A DNA stretch of 64,000 nucleotides from Bathynomus jamesi (GCA_023014485.1 JAJOZX010007491.1:150001-214000); one strand, 5' to 3'. Shown: positions 1 to 11,802, counted from the first letter of the stretch. Numbers and translations are program-made. Notes: generated by a model from the letters alone, not told the origin.

Positions 1-607
1 GCAACATCGTTATCGCGTCCCTTCGTTTTCTTATCGCTATTGTAAGTCTTCCTATATCCTTTTAACGCATTCTTTCTTACTACCTACCGTCCACCCCTCT
101 TTTTGTGCTGCCTTTCTGCCTATTGGGGGCTCGTATATAGGCTGTATTGAAAGGAAGGAACGGCCTATATACGGGGACTCGCCCGTATAACCTTCATTAT
201 TAATAATAAAAGCGGGCTCAGGACCAGTGTGCCGCGAATTCCGTTCAAGCCGAGTTCGCCAAGTATTTGGCTATTTTGCGCGCAAATCTTTTCACATTTT
301 TCGCGTAGGCCTCCCCTTCCGAAACAGTTGCGCAACCCGTTATTGTAAGAGTTTCTTCACCCGGTTCAATGCGAAAACGGTGACGGATTTTTGACGAAAG
401 AAATTTTTGTGTTTCGTCGTGGAGAAGTTTCCTTAGCCGGTCTACATTGTGGTGGCGTCAAAGGGACAACACTGGCGCCAATTCAGGAGTTGAAAGGAGT
501 CACCAAAGATAAACGAAGTAGAAATAGAATAGTTCCTATATAGTTCGCTATTTAGCCTCTAATTTTTTTTTTCCTCTTTCACACACACACACACACGTGT
601 GTGTGTC

Positions 608-641
<34 letters not shown>

Positions 642-653
642 CACACGTGTGTG

Positions 654-701
<48 letters not shown>

Positions 702-1158
702 TGGAAGTCTTAAACCGTAGGTGTTTTACCGTGTACCGTAAATGAACCTTTGCGTACCGTATAACGTATACATACGTACGTTTTGTAGGAGCCTTTCAAA
801 ACTAAAGGTGTTTACATTTTCGCTGGTCAGCTGAAATAATTTCATTGAATTGCCAAGTTCTTAATTCGCTGTCGTTGCCAAAATAATTAAATTCGTGAAT
901 AGAAGGGGCTTTGTTCAAGACCGTGATTCGATTGGTACCGTAGAGATACGTAGAGCCTTTTATATGTATATGAGCTTGAAGGTATTTGATTAGGTATAGC
1001 GCCTAATTGGAGAGGTGCTTTTAATATCGATATTCTGTGAAGGGGTACGCAGAAGCTGGCATTCAGGTCGGAGTTATAGTTGAATTAACGATAGTTAATT
1101 TTGTGGTTTAACGATAATTGCGTATTACCAGCTTCTCCCCATGTAATATGTTAAAAAC

Positions 1159-1200
<42 letters not shown>

Positions 1201-1502
1201 ATAGAAATGAATGAAGTTTAAGCTGAAGTGGTAGCTATCCATTTTATACCTTTAAATTGGCATGCAAATTTTTTCTCATGACCAATCCCCTCTTATGGGA
1301 ATATTCCCACCAGTAATGTCCTCAACTCTCCTCCTTCAACTTCATTAACTTTTGGGCAAGGAAAATCATTTGGCGGGGGCGGGAGGGTGGGGTTAAAGAA
1401 GACCCAACCGGGGAATTGGAAATGGTAAGGAGCATGTTTTAGAGATTAAGAAATAAGGGATTTTTTAATCTCGTGTTTGAGTTTAATTTGGGGGTTTTTG
1501 AG

Positions 1503-1539
<37 letters not shown>

Positions 1540-3110
1540 AAATGTCCCTCTAAAATTGGGGCTTGATATTTGTGGGATAGTTTCATTTCCAATTTTTTGT
1601 TTTGATTTTGGAGGGAAATGTAATTTATTTAGAAATTCCATTGCATTAAATTTTTATAATAATAATTGTTGGATGTGACCCTCTCAGCTACTTGTGACCT
1701 TTTCTTCCACCGCCCGTTTTTTTTTTGTCTTGACCTCTTTGCTCTCTATTTTATTGACAGTGCCCTACGATGTTTTTTTTTCCCACCGACTTATCCTGAA
1801 GGGTTGATTTATATTTTGTTGGGGGAAATTGACCGGATTGTTTCTGTCGCTTTTGAGAACTAGTTCTAACCCGTATAATCGCGTTAAAGGAGAGTAATGG
1901 AGATTAAGATCCGCGATTCTTTTATAGAAGCGTCTCTGTAGCCTACACCTCAACGAGAGGAGTCCCGCGTGGAGGATGCGGTTATTCTTTGTTGTGGTAT
2001 GATATTTGGATGAAATGGATAAGCGGCAGGCCATGCGTCATTGGATAAAATTGAAGTTTGACGTTACTAGGCTGAAGTTGAGCGTGAATTTTAATACTGA
2101 GGGGGTCTTTCCCGAGATCGAGTAAAACCGCGTGACGTTAGCTACACCAAAATCAATAAAGTGCCGCTGGACGCCGTAGGATTGAACTAAGGCGTAGGTT
2201 TGAATTGCGGATGTAGCTACGTTTTAAACCAAGCGCAATACGTAAAAGCGTTTAAGTGAGAGAATTTTTTCAAATCGGAAAATATTTATTTGCTCAAAGT
2301 TTTAATGTTAGGCTTATTCAAAATTGTCTAAAGTCTAAACCCTCATACGCCGTTGAAATAATAAATAGGAGGCGTGTTGAGATGTAATACCGGCTTCTGT
2401 ATTAACGCCACGGTTTAATTTAATAAACAGACTCCTTACATTTATTGGCTTGCTGAAAGGTTTTAATCTCTTGTTATGATTACTCGGGCTAATAAAACTG
2501 CTTATCGAGTTAACCAAGCGCGACTTGCTGGCTGAGTCTTTTTATTTTATTTATTTATTTTTTTTAAAGCTAATCAGGTTTGTCCTATTTTGTCACGTTT
2601 ATAATTTGTTTTTGTACTCTGTTTTTGAAATTGATAGACGGTAAAATTATTTCTTCCGTAACTATTACTGCGCGTAAGCAACTTTCATTTTTTAGTTTTA
2701 AGTTTAGTCTTTATACAGGAGGTACTCTACCGTTTTCAGGGCCTAAAATACTTATATATTTGTTCTCCGTTTACCATATACATTTTGACGTTCGAATCGG
2801 GTTACGAAAGCTTCCTTACGATGGTATAGTGTTACGTGTGGTTTGTTGACCGGTATTATTATTATTATTTGAATATCGGGGTTCATTCACTAGTCAATTT
2901 TGTGGTTTAAAGGTGTTCATATTACCCCCATTTTATTTGTTGAATGGACCCCCTCCCTTCACCGTCGGGAGAATTTTGCCTAGGGACAACGCTAAATGGG
3001 GCGCTGGGAAGGTGTAGGAAGCCGTTGCTCGCAAAATCTAATTGAGTTTTCCTCGTTTGGCGTTCATTCATTCTCTTTGAGTAACTTTGTTTTGTTCTTC
3101 TCTCCCGCAG
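1..3110. other. Non-coding DNA upstream of the terminal exon (probable intron)
   Basis: No convincing coding stretch is visible. The region carries compound microsatellites: (CA)n and (TA)n around 582-699, (TA)n at 1161-1196 and (AC)n at 1506-1537. Because an exon with a strong acceptor starts at 3111, most of this is probably the last intron of that gene. A donor-like GTAAGT occurs at 42-47, so bases 1-41 might be the end of an upstream exon. All three frames are too short to judge, so this is only a possibility. Confidence 0.5.
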
Positions 3111-3220
3111 ATTTCCTCAAAATTCGGAAACGAGCTCGCTCCCCCTCGGATACGGATAGCGGCAAAAAAGACGATGCCCCCTCGCCCCCACTGCTGAAGA
3201 GGGCCCGAACTTCTACCTGA
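3111..3220 (+). CDS. Terminal exon of an unrecognised basic, probably nuclear protein
   Basis: A pyrimidine-rich tract ending in CCCGCAG at 3104-3110 is an excellent splice acceptor. The following 110 bases are open and GC-richer than their surroundings, and end in TGA at 3218-3220. The exon starts with two bases of a split codon and encodes about 36 residues. These begin FLKIRKRARSPSDTDSG and end PPLLKRARTST. The two KRAR clusters around a serine/acidic stretch look like a nuclear localisation signal with phosphorylation-prone SP sites. An in-frame ATG upstream gives a longer reading frame, but it runs through the acceptor and is not believable as a start. I do not recognise the family. The upstream exons lie to the left of the window or unrecognised in the intron. 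Confidence 0.6.
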
Positions 3221-6170
3221 AGAAAAAGAACGTCACCCTCATCCCCTCATCCCCCCCCCCTTACTTTTTTTTTTTAAATCCCCTTCGCGCTGTGGTTGCT
3301 GGTAACGGACGTGTCGTTCCATTTAAGGAAGGCACGGCAACAAGACCGACTTAAGATTCTCTTAATTCGTGACATTTCAATTATTCAAAGACTTCTACAG
3401 TAGTGCTGTGATCGCGTTACAGTTGCTCAAAGGTTTTTAAGATTGATTCTCCAAATATTATTAGCTTCGAACGGACAGATATTTTGATGTTTACAGTCAG
3501 TCAGTACCGAGGCAATAGACCCATGGATTTAACAAACTGATACATATGTAACAATAGTTCCACGTTTACAATGTACGTACAAAAAAAACCTTTCCTTTTA
3601 CCACTAGAAAAACTCTTAGTACCTATTTATCCGAGTGACACGAGTGTTGGCCCTCTTTTAAATGCGACAGGTTTAACCTACAAATGGTATCAAATCGCTT
3701 CATTTTCCGAGTTCAACGACGAAGAATAGTTTTGTTCGATAGGCAACATAAGCAGTCTGAGGTCAAGAAGTATGATGGAAGAAGCCCTATAGATCCTATG
3801 TAATAGGGTATAATTATATAGGTCCTTCAGTAAAAGCGTTCTTATAACAAATTAAGCAATTTCAGTTCTTTTTTTTTTTACACAGGAGGAAAAATATTCC
3901 CAAGAAGAATTTTTTTTGTTTTATTTTTTGACTTTATATTTACGATCTTTTTCAAGTATTTATGATCTCATGAACTTGCAACTGTGTTTTAATGTAAAAA
4001 CAAGTTTGTATTTATATCTTACCATATCATTTTGGAGTATATATATATTTTTTTTCCTTTTTCAAAAGCATAATTATTAGCTTCTTATATACTCAATTTT
4101 TTTGAAAAATAATGTATATTTTATACAGTATGATAAGCAAATATACCAAAGTCTCTTTTCTTACTAGTTGAAAGATTTTTAAACTTAAATGTAGGAAAGG
4201 TTTGGTCTTTTTTTTTTTTTTTTTTTTTTTTTTTTGTGAAAAATTGTTAAAAATTTAATTTTTGCATAATACTTAATTTAGGCCTAATTGATGAAAAATT
4301 TCGATTTAAATTTTTTTTTTCTGACAATTTTATTGTATTTTGTAAAAATGTATGTTGTAGGCCTCTGTCCTATATATATGTATATATATAATGACAACGC
4401 CCATATGTAGGCTTTAAAGTAGCCTATGATTCTTTTTGATGAATGAACATACTTATTTTAATGTTGCTTACCATTATTTGATCTCACAACACTAATAAAG
4501 CCCCCAAAAAATAAAATTGTTCAAATTCTTTTTTTTTTTCCAAAATATTAAAATTTCAAAGTACAAAATTTTTATTTATTTATTTATTAGATTAACTTTA
4601 GCTGTAGAGAAGTAACAGGCGAGATTACCTGTTATAGGCCAAATGTATAGGCCGTGTTGAAAGCAGCTTATTTTTTTTTCCTGATTTATTTTTTACGCTC
4701 CTTTCCGATATTTTTATCCGTAGCATTCCCGCAGGCACTGAGGTCCATGCAGTGCCACAGATAGGATGCCAATAGATCGCACTTTTTATTTACGCACTTT
4801 TGTCATTGAGTTCAAAGTAGAGTTAAGGTTAAGCCATTTAAGACAAAATAGGCCTGTGTTTGGCCTTACGATTCCAATTTGGCCCGTAAAGAACTCTACT
4901 ACGAATTAAGTTGGCCTATGTCATGTTTGTTACGGAGCCGCGAATTGTGCTTATCAAGTTTTACTCTTTCTATTTAAAGATAGACGATGCTTTTTCCCAA
5001 CTTCATTTTTATGGAAAGACACTGAAAATTTTTGAACTGCGCTCGCCCACTTCTCCCCTTTCTGTAGAAAGGGAATGTTTATGGCTATAGGCTTTTTCTT
5101 CATTGTTGCAAGCCCCCGATAAATACCATAGGTCTGCTTGAAGAGTGGCTTACATAGGCTACTGGAAGGGTGATCAAAATTCGTGTGGTGGTTTCACCGA
5201 ATTGGATCTACACATACAAGTTGCAATACAGACTTCATTCTCAATAAGGAGACTAGTACCAGCGTATAATAGTATTAGGTTATTAGTTACATAGACTTCA
5301 TGATCAAGCTTGCGTGCGTGCGTGTGAGAGCGTGGCTGAGTGCGTGTTATTTTCATATTTGATTCAAACCAACCCGGTGATGTTAAGTATTGAAGGACAA
5401 TCGTCATCATTTTTTTTTTTTGTTATACTGGTTTCAAACTATTATATATATATATATAATATATATATATATACACTTCATTTACTTCGGTTTGGCTTTT
5501 GTGGTTCAATTAAATAGGACTTTATTAAGTAGTTTGTTGTACTATAGGTTTGAGTGTGTGCCAAATAGATTCTTTACAAATAGGTTGGCCTATGTTTTGT
5601 GTTTGTTATTTATTGAAGCAGTTTACCTGAAGGTGATGGTTTTTTTTTTTTTTTTTTTGGAAAGATGAAGATGGTCTGGGTTTTTTTTTTTTTTTTTTTT
5701 AACGATTTCGCGCACAGGTTTTTGTTAATGAAGCAAAGATAGGAAATATTCTTTGGTTGCCGCACAAAATGTATCGTGTGATTCTTTCTTCTATTTTGAT
5801 GTACTGAAAGACTTAAGATATAAGTAAATAAGTATATATTATATATATATATATATATATTAATGTATTTGCATTTTTTTTTTCGTAAATGTAAAATTTT
5901 AAATAGTTCATTTTTTTTTTTTGTACTTTTAAAGCAAAAGTTTTTTATTTTGATTTTTTTGTGAAGTCAGATATTTTTTTTTTTTTTGCAAATGAACTTA
6001 TTTAAGAATTTTGATTTTGATCTCAAGTGAGTTTTAGAAGGTTTTAGCTTTTTTTTTTATATATAGCTATAATAAATTATATTTATATATAAATTTCTAT
6101 ATATGAATATATTGTATATATATATACACACACAAATAAACCTTTATTGCAAATAAAATTTTAAAAAAAT
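3221..6170 (+). other. Probable long 3' untranslated region with polyadenylation signals
   Basis: After the TGA at 3220 the + strand is strongly T-rich with many T runs (for example 4210-4236, 5640-5658 and 5682-5700) and has no coding potential. AATAAA occurs at 4494-4499. A tandem pair of AATAAA at 6135-6140 and 6152-6157 is followed by a GT-rich stretch near 6170, the arrangement expected at a cleavage site. I infer a U-rich 3' UTR of up to about 2.95 kb with at least two possible ends. The (TA)n arrays at 5443-5473 and 5840-5860 lie inside it. Confidence 0.45.
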
Positions 6171-6707
6171 GGTCGTGTTTTATTAACATTTTTTTTACAA
6201 AAAAAAAAATATTTACACTTTCCTCACTTTAATTTTAACAGACTATTTTAAACGTGTTAATAACGTTTTTATGTAAATACTGTCTAATTAAAAAAAACCT
6301 ATTTTGAACAAAAAGAAAATTTAACAAAAGTGGAAAAAATGTTAATATTGATAGTTCTCGACAGGTGTAAAAGGAGACACCTGCGTTTTACGTAATAGCG
6401 AGGTAAATTGTCCTATCTTGGTCTACCTTGGCTGGAGATACGATGTGATTATGCAGGTGTTCAAGGAATATTCATTTGCTCTTTAGATTTGTACAGATTT
6501 CAGATTACAAAATACTGAAGGTTAGTTTCATTTCAGATTTAAGTATATTAAATAATTAAGATTTGTAACAATGATAGCGTGGAGGAAAGATTGGTAAGGG
6601 TTTTTGTTGGTCAAAATGGATTGAAGAATTTTTGGTTGCATTCAAAGTCCTTCAAATAACATCATGATAAGAGTTAAAAAGGACAAAAAGTAAAGAGAGA
6701 ACCGGAA

Positions 6708-6741
<34 letters not shown>

Positions 6742-7594
6742 ACCACTATCCTATAAAATTATCTCAACCTTCCTCCTGACGCTTCGCGAGTCCTAGACCA
6801 ACCCTTGTAGTCGAAGGACATCACTGGCCTCGGCACCGATAAAATAATAATGAAAGAGCAGGTGTCTTACATGGCCTAGAAAGAACAGGTGTGCTGTGAA
6901 TCATTTCACTGAACTGAGAATTATTCGTTCTGAAAGAAGAGCCGGTCTTGTTTGAGATTCAACATCTTGAGGTTTATACAATGGCTAAATTACGAACAGA
7001 GGCTGATAAGCTTCTTTGTACTCTGAACTGTTTGAAAGCAAATGCAGTTTTAGTCTGTCTATATTCTGTTGTGTATTATAATCCATGTATCTTGTTAAAA
7101 TTGTACTACTAAGCTCTACATTTACAGATAAAGATATTTTCAAGAGCTTAGCGAAGCTGGTGTCTTCAAATGAATAAAATAATGAATAAATGAATATTAA
7201 GAAGTCCTCCTGAAAATGTCCTTTCTTTTCTGCGCATAAAGAAAACGGGATTGAATACGCTCAATATCTGTTCTTCTGTCATATGCTAATAGTTTTTGCC
7301 TTCCTTTGATTCCAATCTCCTTTTGGTTACAATAAACAGAGAGATTAGAAGTTCGTTAAAAGATGTCAAACGTGAAACTGGAATATGGAATCTTCGATGT
7401 AAACTGATTGGATTGTTCTTCTAATGTCTACCAAAACAAGATGGCGTTCCTTTCTTCTTATTTTGTTTAGGATTATAGAGGATATGTAAAATAAGTATTT
7501 GAGTGAATTAAAAGGTGTCAAAAATCGCTGGTGTTTAGTTTCTTGAAAGAGTTTCTGGGAACCATACCCGAAACCTCAAATTTAGTTAAATATA
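6171..7594. other. Non-coding DNA with a TC repeat and a possible LINE tail
   Basis: A (TC)14 microsatellite lies at 6711-6738. The stretch ending near 7200 finishes in repeats of AATGAATAA, which resembles the short tandem tail of a non-LTR retrotransposon, but no coding part is attached. About 35 bases beginning ATCATGATAAGAG at 6661 recur with changes at 8512, suggesting an old local duplication on either side of the MITE at 7595. No gene was found. Confidence 0.35.
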
Positions 7595-7755
7595 CACGGA
7601 GAGGGTTGACAAAATTAAATAGACGTCACGATTTGTCCTCAAGGTAAAATTCGTCAGTGAGTGGAATGCCAGAATGTGTGTCAGCTTTACGTGTATTGAT
7701 TCATTAAGTCTCTTATTATTTATTGACTTTTATTATCAAATAAAAAACTATGGAA

Positions 7756-8390
7756 GGAGCAATCTAAGACTAAACACCCCGAAGTCCCCAATCCAAGAAA
7801 CAGCACCCCAGTTAGACCCCAATCCAAGAAACAGCATCTCAGTTCGACCTCAATCCAAACTAAAGGATTTTAACATCAACATTCCCCGAAAACTTTGTCC
7901 AGGTCATTGCTTGATCGCACTTAGCACACATCATCACTTTTTTAATAAGATTTTTTTCCCTTACACCAATTTATCTTCAACCAATAATGGTAACACTTCA
8001 TTTTGAAAAGTTGATGCTGTCATCTTGCCCTCAAACTTCTGAATGGTTTTTACATTTCAGGACTTATTTATAAATACATCGAAACCGGTAAAATTATTGA
8101 ATGCCCGGTTAATTTAATTGAATGCCAGATTAGGTCAATTGTACGCCCTTGACGATTGGTTAGGTTAAGTCGTAATATTTTCGTAAAAACTAACGAAGAT
8201 ATCACGACTTAACCAATCGTCAAAGGCGTACAATTAACCTAACCGGGCATTCAATTAACCATTTTAGAGCAATTAACTCCATTTTAACTCCATTTTAGAG
8301 CAATCCAAGAATAAGCACCCTCGTTCGACCCTAATCCAAGAAAAAGCACCCTAAATTGATTTAGGGAGCTTATTCTTGGATTGCTGCTCC
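7756..8390. mobile_element. Non-autonomous DNA element, GG...CC termini, 8-bp target duplication, nested in a MITE
   Basis: It is bounded by CTATGGAA at both sides (7748-7755 and 8391-8398), an exact 8-bp duplication. The ends are inverted repeats beginning GGAGCAATC on the left and complementary to GGAGCAGCAATCC on the right. Just inside each end are arrays of a ~30-bp unit containing AATCCAAGAAACAGCACCC, which look like transposase-binding subterminal repeats. The middle is a palindrome shared with the elements at 22359 and 22766. The ORF at 7674-8006 runs across its left end and is not a gene. Merlin-like or another 8-bp-TSD superfamily is possible; no transposase was seen. Confidence 0.75.
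8117..8254. repeat. Internal long palindrome with GGTTAGGTTAAGTCGT arms
   Basis: Arms of about 50 bases (8117-8172 and 8205-8254) are near-perfect complements. Each contains a GTACGCC..GACGATTGGTTAGG string and a CGTAATATT- or ATATCACG-type centre. Related sequence occurs at 22500-22540 and 22810-22910 and, in part, at 15810-15835, so it is a dispersed repeat module. The RNA would fold into a long hairpin. Confidence 0.7.
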
Positions 8391-8438
8391 CTATGGAAAA
8401 ACGAAGCGTGTCTCTTAACTTTTGTCAACCCTCTGTAT

Positions 8439-9184
8439 ATTTTTTATTTCTTTATGTTACGTATTGAAGAGGAACAAAAAATTATACGAAATAGATAATA
8501 TTGATAAATAATATCATGATAAGAGTCAAAAGGGATAAAAAGTTAAAAAAGAATAGTAACAGTAATCACTTTGTTATAGAGAACGTAATCTAAAGTCAGT
8601 ATCCCAATAAAAAAGAGCTTATTTAGTACTTACGAAAAGAAAGAAGAAATTAAAATTTTTATACAATACGCTCATTAAAGAAAATGGTTGGTTGGCCTAA
8701 ACTCTGAAAACCTGTTAATTTTTCATTTTCAAATTTTCCTCTCTACTCTTTTTTTTATAAACAACCAACGAAGTATAATAAAGCGATAAAAAGACAGAAA
8801 GAAATAAAAGTACTTGGTTGAACTTCTGAGTCCTCTCAAGCAGGTAGTTGGCTGAGGTGTTAAAATGAGATGAACCCTGACATATCCATCATTTTAGATC
8901 CGAACACAGGGAGAGAGTAATTGCAAAGCGAAGTAGGTTCATGACGTGTCTCATGTTTATGGCATATTACATACCCGAACAGACATGATAGGAATCATAT
9001 TTTTATGCGTTTAGCAGGTAAAAAGTCATTATTTTATTGAGGTTTTAGATACCGGGTTTGGACAAACTTCTGAACTATAATTTTTTTTTTATGAAATATA
9101 TGTTCATTTTTAAATATTTTTTGAAATTCTGTCAACGGTTTTGGGAAGTAATTTCGCACTAAAATTTAACCCATTATCAACAAT
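8439..9184. other. AT-rich non-coding stretch, nothing recognised
   Basis: There are no credible reading frames and no repeats I can place, apart from the short local duplication near 8512. Confidence 0.4.
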
Positions 9185-9242
9185 CACGGTGTTAATTAAC
9201 GCCATATATATATATATATATATGGCGTTAATTAACACCGTG
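9185..9242. repeat. Perfect palindrome around a (TA)n core
   Basis: CACGGTGTTAATTAACGCC is followed by (AT)n and then the exact complement GGCGTTAATTAACACCGTG, giving two 19-base arms with an alternating AT centre. This is either a tiny foldback element or two inverted copies of a MITE end. A second (TA)n follows at 9246-9275. Confidence 0.75.
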
Positions 9243-9354
9243 TGTATATATATATATATATTATATATATATATAGTTAGTTAGGTTTAAATGTACAGAG
9301 TTATATTGTGGTCGGTTAGGTAACAATAAGAGTATTAATAACGCTTGGTATTGT

Positions 9355-9480
9355 TTAATCTCCTTCGTAACTGCAATGTGACATGTGGGATCCGAACCAT
9401 TGGTCACAACATCATCTGAAGGTCGCCCATCCAACTACTGAACAAACACAACGTCCCTTAACCTTACCGATAAGTTACAA
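9355..9480 (-). repeat. Partial 5S-type SINE copy
   Basis: It matches on the - strand the family seen complete at 58478-58730: a tail near GTGGGATCCGAACCATTGG, then CCATCCAACTACTGA and a degraded 5S-like GTCCCTTAACC block. The copy is short and eroded. Confidence 0.55.
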
Positions 9481-9583
9481 TAAGTTAGGTTGAATTTGGT
9501 TAAATTGAGTTGGAGTATAAGTTTATTTTTTATTAGATTAAGTTACAAATGCTTGTATATAAAACTTATAATACAGAGTGATT

Positions 9584-9650
9584 CACTCGCTGGTAGCCCC
9601 AGAGTATCGCTAATATATCCGATGGGGCTACCAGTGAGTGAATCACCCTG
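9584..9650. mobile_element. 67-bp miniature Tc1/mariner-type MITE
   Basis: It is bounded by TA on both sides and is almost entirely made of two ~30-base inverted arms (CAGAGTGATTCACTCGCTGG and its complement ending in CACCCTG) around a 9-base loop. It is one of the smallest complete elements in the window. With no coding capacity it must be mobilised in trans, if at all. Confidence 0.8.
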
Positions 9651-9865
9651 TAGTTACCCGTAACTGTACTTTAGTTTTAAAAAGAAATAAATGCATTATT
9701 CACTAAAACCATAAAACGGAAAAAGACAAATGAACGAAAGGTTTGAAATGCAGATATTCTGAGTTCTTGGGGTCCAGTTTGTGTAGAACAAGCCTGAGGT
9801 TGATATTAAAGCGTTTGGGACTAGAACGGATACATTTGCGCTACTTCGGGGAAGAAACACAAATG

Positions 9866-10045
9866 CTCCTGATGAATCATGCACCCGGATTATAAAGCTA
9901 GGAGTGTCTGCAATGCGAACTCATAACGGAACAAGCGAGGAAATGATTAGAAATCTAACAAGTCATTGGATAACGATAACACAGAGCATTGTTCAATTTA
10001 GTCGTGATGAATCACGTACGGAAGTCTCATTTGCCACATGACTGC
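9866..10045 (+). repeat. Dispersed repeat A, copy 1
   Basis: About 180 bases starting near TGCTCCTGATGAATCATGC and ending near CACGTACGGAAGTCTC. They match the complement of 12590-12765 at many blocks, including GCGAGGAAATGATTA and CTAGGAGTGTCT. The TGATGAATCA motif appears near both ends. I do not recognise the family and no boundaries or target duplications are evident. Confidence 0.6.
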
Positions 10046-10530
10046 TACGTTGCATTGAAATTATTCACATAGTGACTAATTTGCTTATGAACACAAAAAA
10101 ACTTCCCGAAATGAATTAACCCACCAATCATCCTTCAGTAATTATATGACATCTGTATGTCATATCCTTTATTATGAACTTTGCAATACATATTTTTAAT
10201 TTATTGTTACGTTTTACTATTTTATTCAGTCTTATAGGAGATGTTTTTTGTAGGAAGGGTTGGTGTTGTTATATCACCACAAATCATGTTACTACAAATG
10301 GTTTATATGTAGTATTTATGTAACAGTCACAAATACTTAAATCGAAAATGTCTACTTTGGGCAGTTTGGGTCTTGAAGAAAAATAAAAATAATCATTAAT
10401 TTTGTGGACATTTTTTGGGGAGGTATTTTTGACGTAGAATTTTAGCGTAATCAGAGTTGGAATTTTATACAAATTGACAACAAACATTAATCTTGAGAAC
10501 GTTATTATTATTAGTATTAATAATGCATTT
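10046..10530. other. Non-coding, nothing recognised
   Basis: AT-rich sequence without convincing reading frames or repeats. Short frames such as 10284-10487 (-) have no protein-like composition. Confidence 0.4.
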
Positions 10531-10860
10531 GTTTTAATCTTTAATTAATATTTGGGTCTGTTTAACCACTTTCGTAATATCTAAGACCATATGTCGGAGG
10601 GGACCTACAGCTTTACGTGTGATCCTTCTTAATCGTTCAAGTCTGAAGTCTGGGACTATAGTACCGACTAGACTCTGTCGACTATAGGCTACCGTGGCGG
10701 GTTTAACTAAATAAAGACAGAGCTTAACATATAATCTAGCATTACCTAACCGGGTATAATAATCAATGAGTAGAGCCAAACAACTGACACAGCGCTCAGG
10801 CCAGGCGAGTGCGACCCATTGCACTAACTCCTACAGATTATTATTATCAGAATCATTGGG
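10531..10860 (-). repeat. Composite SINE debris
   Basis: The left part (about 10555-10625) is the shared SINE tail read on the - strand (GGACCTACAGCTTTACGTG). The right part (10785-10860) is the GACACAGCGCTCAGGCC body also found at 21740 and 34215, ending in an ATT-rich tail. The reading frame at 10534-10824 is a by-product of these repeats. Confidence 0.55.
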
Positions 10861-10863
10861 AGT

Positions 10864-10965
10864 GGGCCACCGATAGCTCAGTGGTTACGGTAGCGAACTC
10901 TGAGGAGTGTTGCTGGTTTGCTCCCAGTTGCTGGCATCGGGTGAAGTTAAGTTAAGTTGGCCGCT
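10864..10965 (+). repeat. tRNA-like SINE head
   Basis: GATAGCTCAGTGGTTACGG has the form of a box A and is followed about 35 bases later by a GGTTTGCTCCC box-B-like block. The spacing fits a tRNA-derived SINE promoter. There is no clean cloverleaf, so I do not call it a tRNA gene. Confidence 0.5.
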
Positions 10966-11436
10966 TTGTTTCTGTTCCGGTTCAGGTGATCATCGGGGCA
11001 CGTTCGAACCCACATGATAGGGGGGGGGGGGAGAATGAATTTCTTGGATGTGTTTTTCTTATCCAGTTTTACCCGACTTCATGCACTTACTACGAACGAG
11101 TAAAGGAGGGTCCTTGAAAATATGACATTCTTTTGCCCAGAAAGTGGGTATGGCGGGTATGAACGGCCTTAAAGTTGTCGTCGAGAGACCTTTTATGAAG
11201 TTCTCGACAAATAAGTGAACCGGCGAATATTAAAGACCAAATCTCCTTTTTTACAAATAAGAAATTTCAATGAATCTACGGGCATTTTATGCCTATATAC
11301 ACACATACACTACGTACTCTCCTGTTTACAAAGAACGATGTAACTCCTCTACTCAGCTTTTACCTACAACGTTGGAAATTATGCCAAACGGTTTTAGCAT
11401 GGATGAAAAGAAGATCTACTTTTAAACCAACCATTA
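10966..11436. other. Non-coding, nothing recognised
   Basis: A run of G at 11021-11031 and otherwise unremarkable sequence. The reading frames across 11289-11765 and 11360-11596 are artefacts of (TA)n and the SINE that follows. Confidence 0.4.
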
Positions 11437-11456
11437 TATATATATATATATATATA

Positions 11457-11717
11457 AAACCTTCGTTAACCTTGGTTTTGCTTCCGCCCGAATTGCTCAT
11501 CCTGACGAAGGTAACGTGGAATCCGAACCCCGGCCCACCAGCAGCCCAGCGTCTTAACGACTGGGTTACCCAGGGTACCCATTTATCACCAACCAATTTC
11601 TTTATTGTGTGGAAGGATGAACAGCTGGGTTTTGCTGCGCGCTGCCTGCCGTCACCAGGTCTCGATCCCGGGGCCGATGGATTCGTAGTCAGCGACGCTA
11701 ACCACTACACCACCGAG

Positions 11718-11725
<8 letters not shown>
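11457..11725 (-). repeat. Dimeric tRNA-like SINE, copy 1 (T2 family)
   Basis: Read on the - strand, it starts GCGCCTCGGTGGTGTAGTGG (box A) and has a degraded box B near the ATCGAGACC string. After a linker with CACACAATAAAGAAA there is a second tRNA-like unit, then the shared tail ending GACCTTCGTCAGGATG. It lies between two (TA)n arrays (11437-11456 and 11721-11759). The other copies are at 18397, 18964, 60533 and 62738. Confidence 0.8.
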
Positions 11726-11762
<37 letters not shown>

Positions 11763-11802
11763 TGAGCGAAATGAACGTGTATAAAATGTTTCCTTTGTAA
11801 TT

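Larger units (their letters stand above)
7595..8438. mobile_element. Tc1/mariner-type MITE (GGGTTGACAAA family), split by a later insertion
   Basis: The ends are inverted repeats: GAGGGTTGACAAAATTAAA near 7601 and its near-complement ending in CAACCCTCTGTA near 8438, flanked by TA. A second copy lies at 33681-33914 in the opposite orientation. It shows what the uninterrupted element looks like (about 234 bp), including the internal stretch around CAATAAATAATAAAA. Here the body is broken after 7755 by the 635-bp element at 7756-8390. There is no transposase, so this is a non-autonomous element. Confidence 0.75.

Noticed and set aside
1..41. Possible exon ending at the GTAAGT of 42-47
   Set aside because: Too short at the window edge; no frame or acceptor can be judged, so it is not listed as a coding feature.
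2335..2849. Short frames on both strands upstream of the terminal exon
   Set aside because: No splice-site boundaries, no codon bias and no recognisable motif.
8117..8254. GGTTAGGTTAAG strings as an interstitial telomere (TTAGG)n
   Set aside because: Only one or two units, always within the same palindromic repeat module, never a tandem array.
10534..10824. A 96-codon frame with plausible amino-acid composition
   Set aside because: It covers two SINE-derived segments found elsewhere in the window, so it is not a gene.
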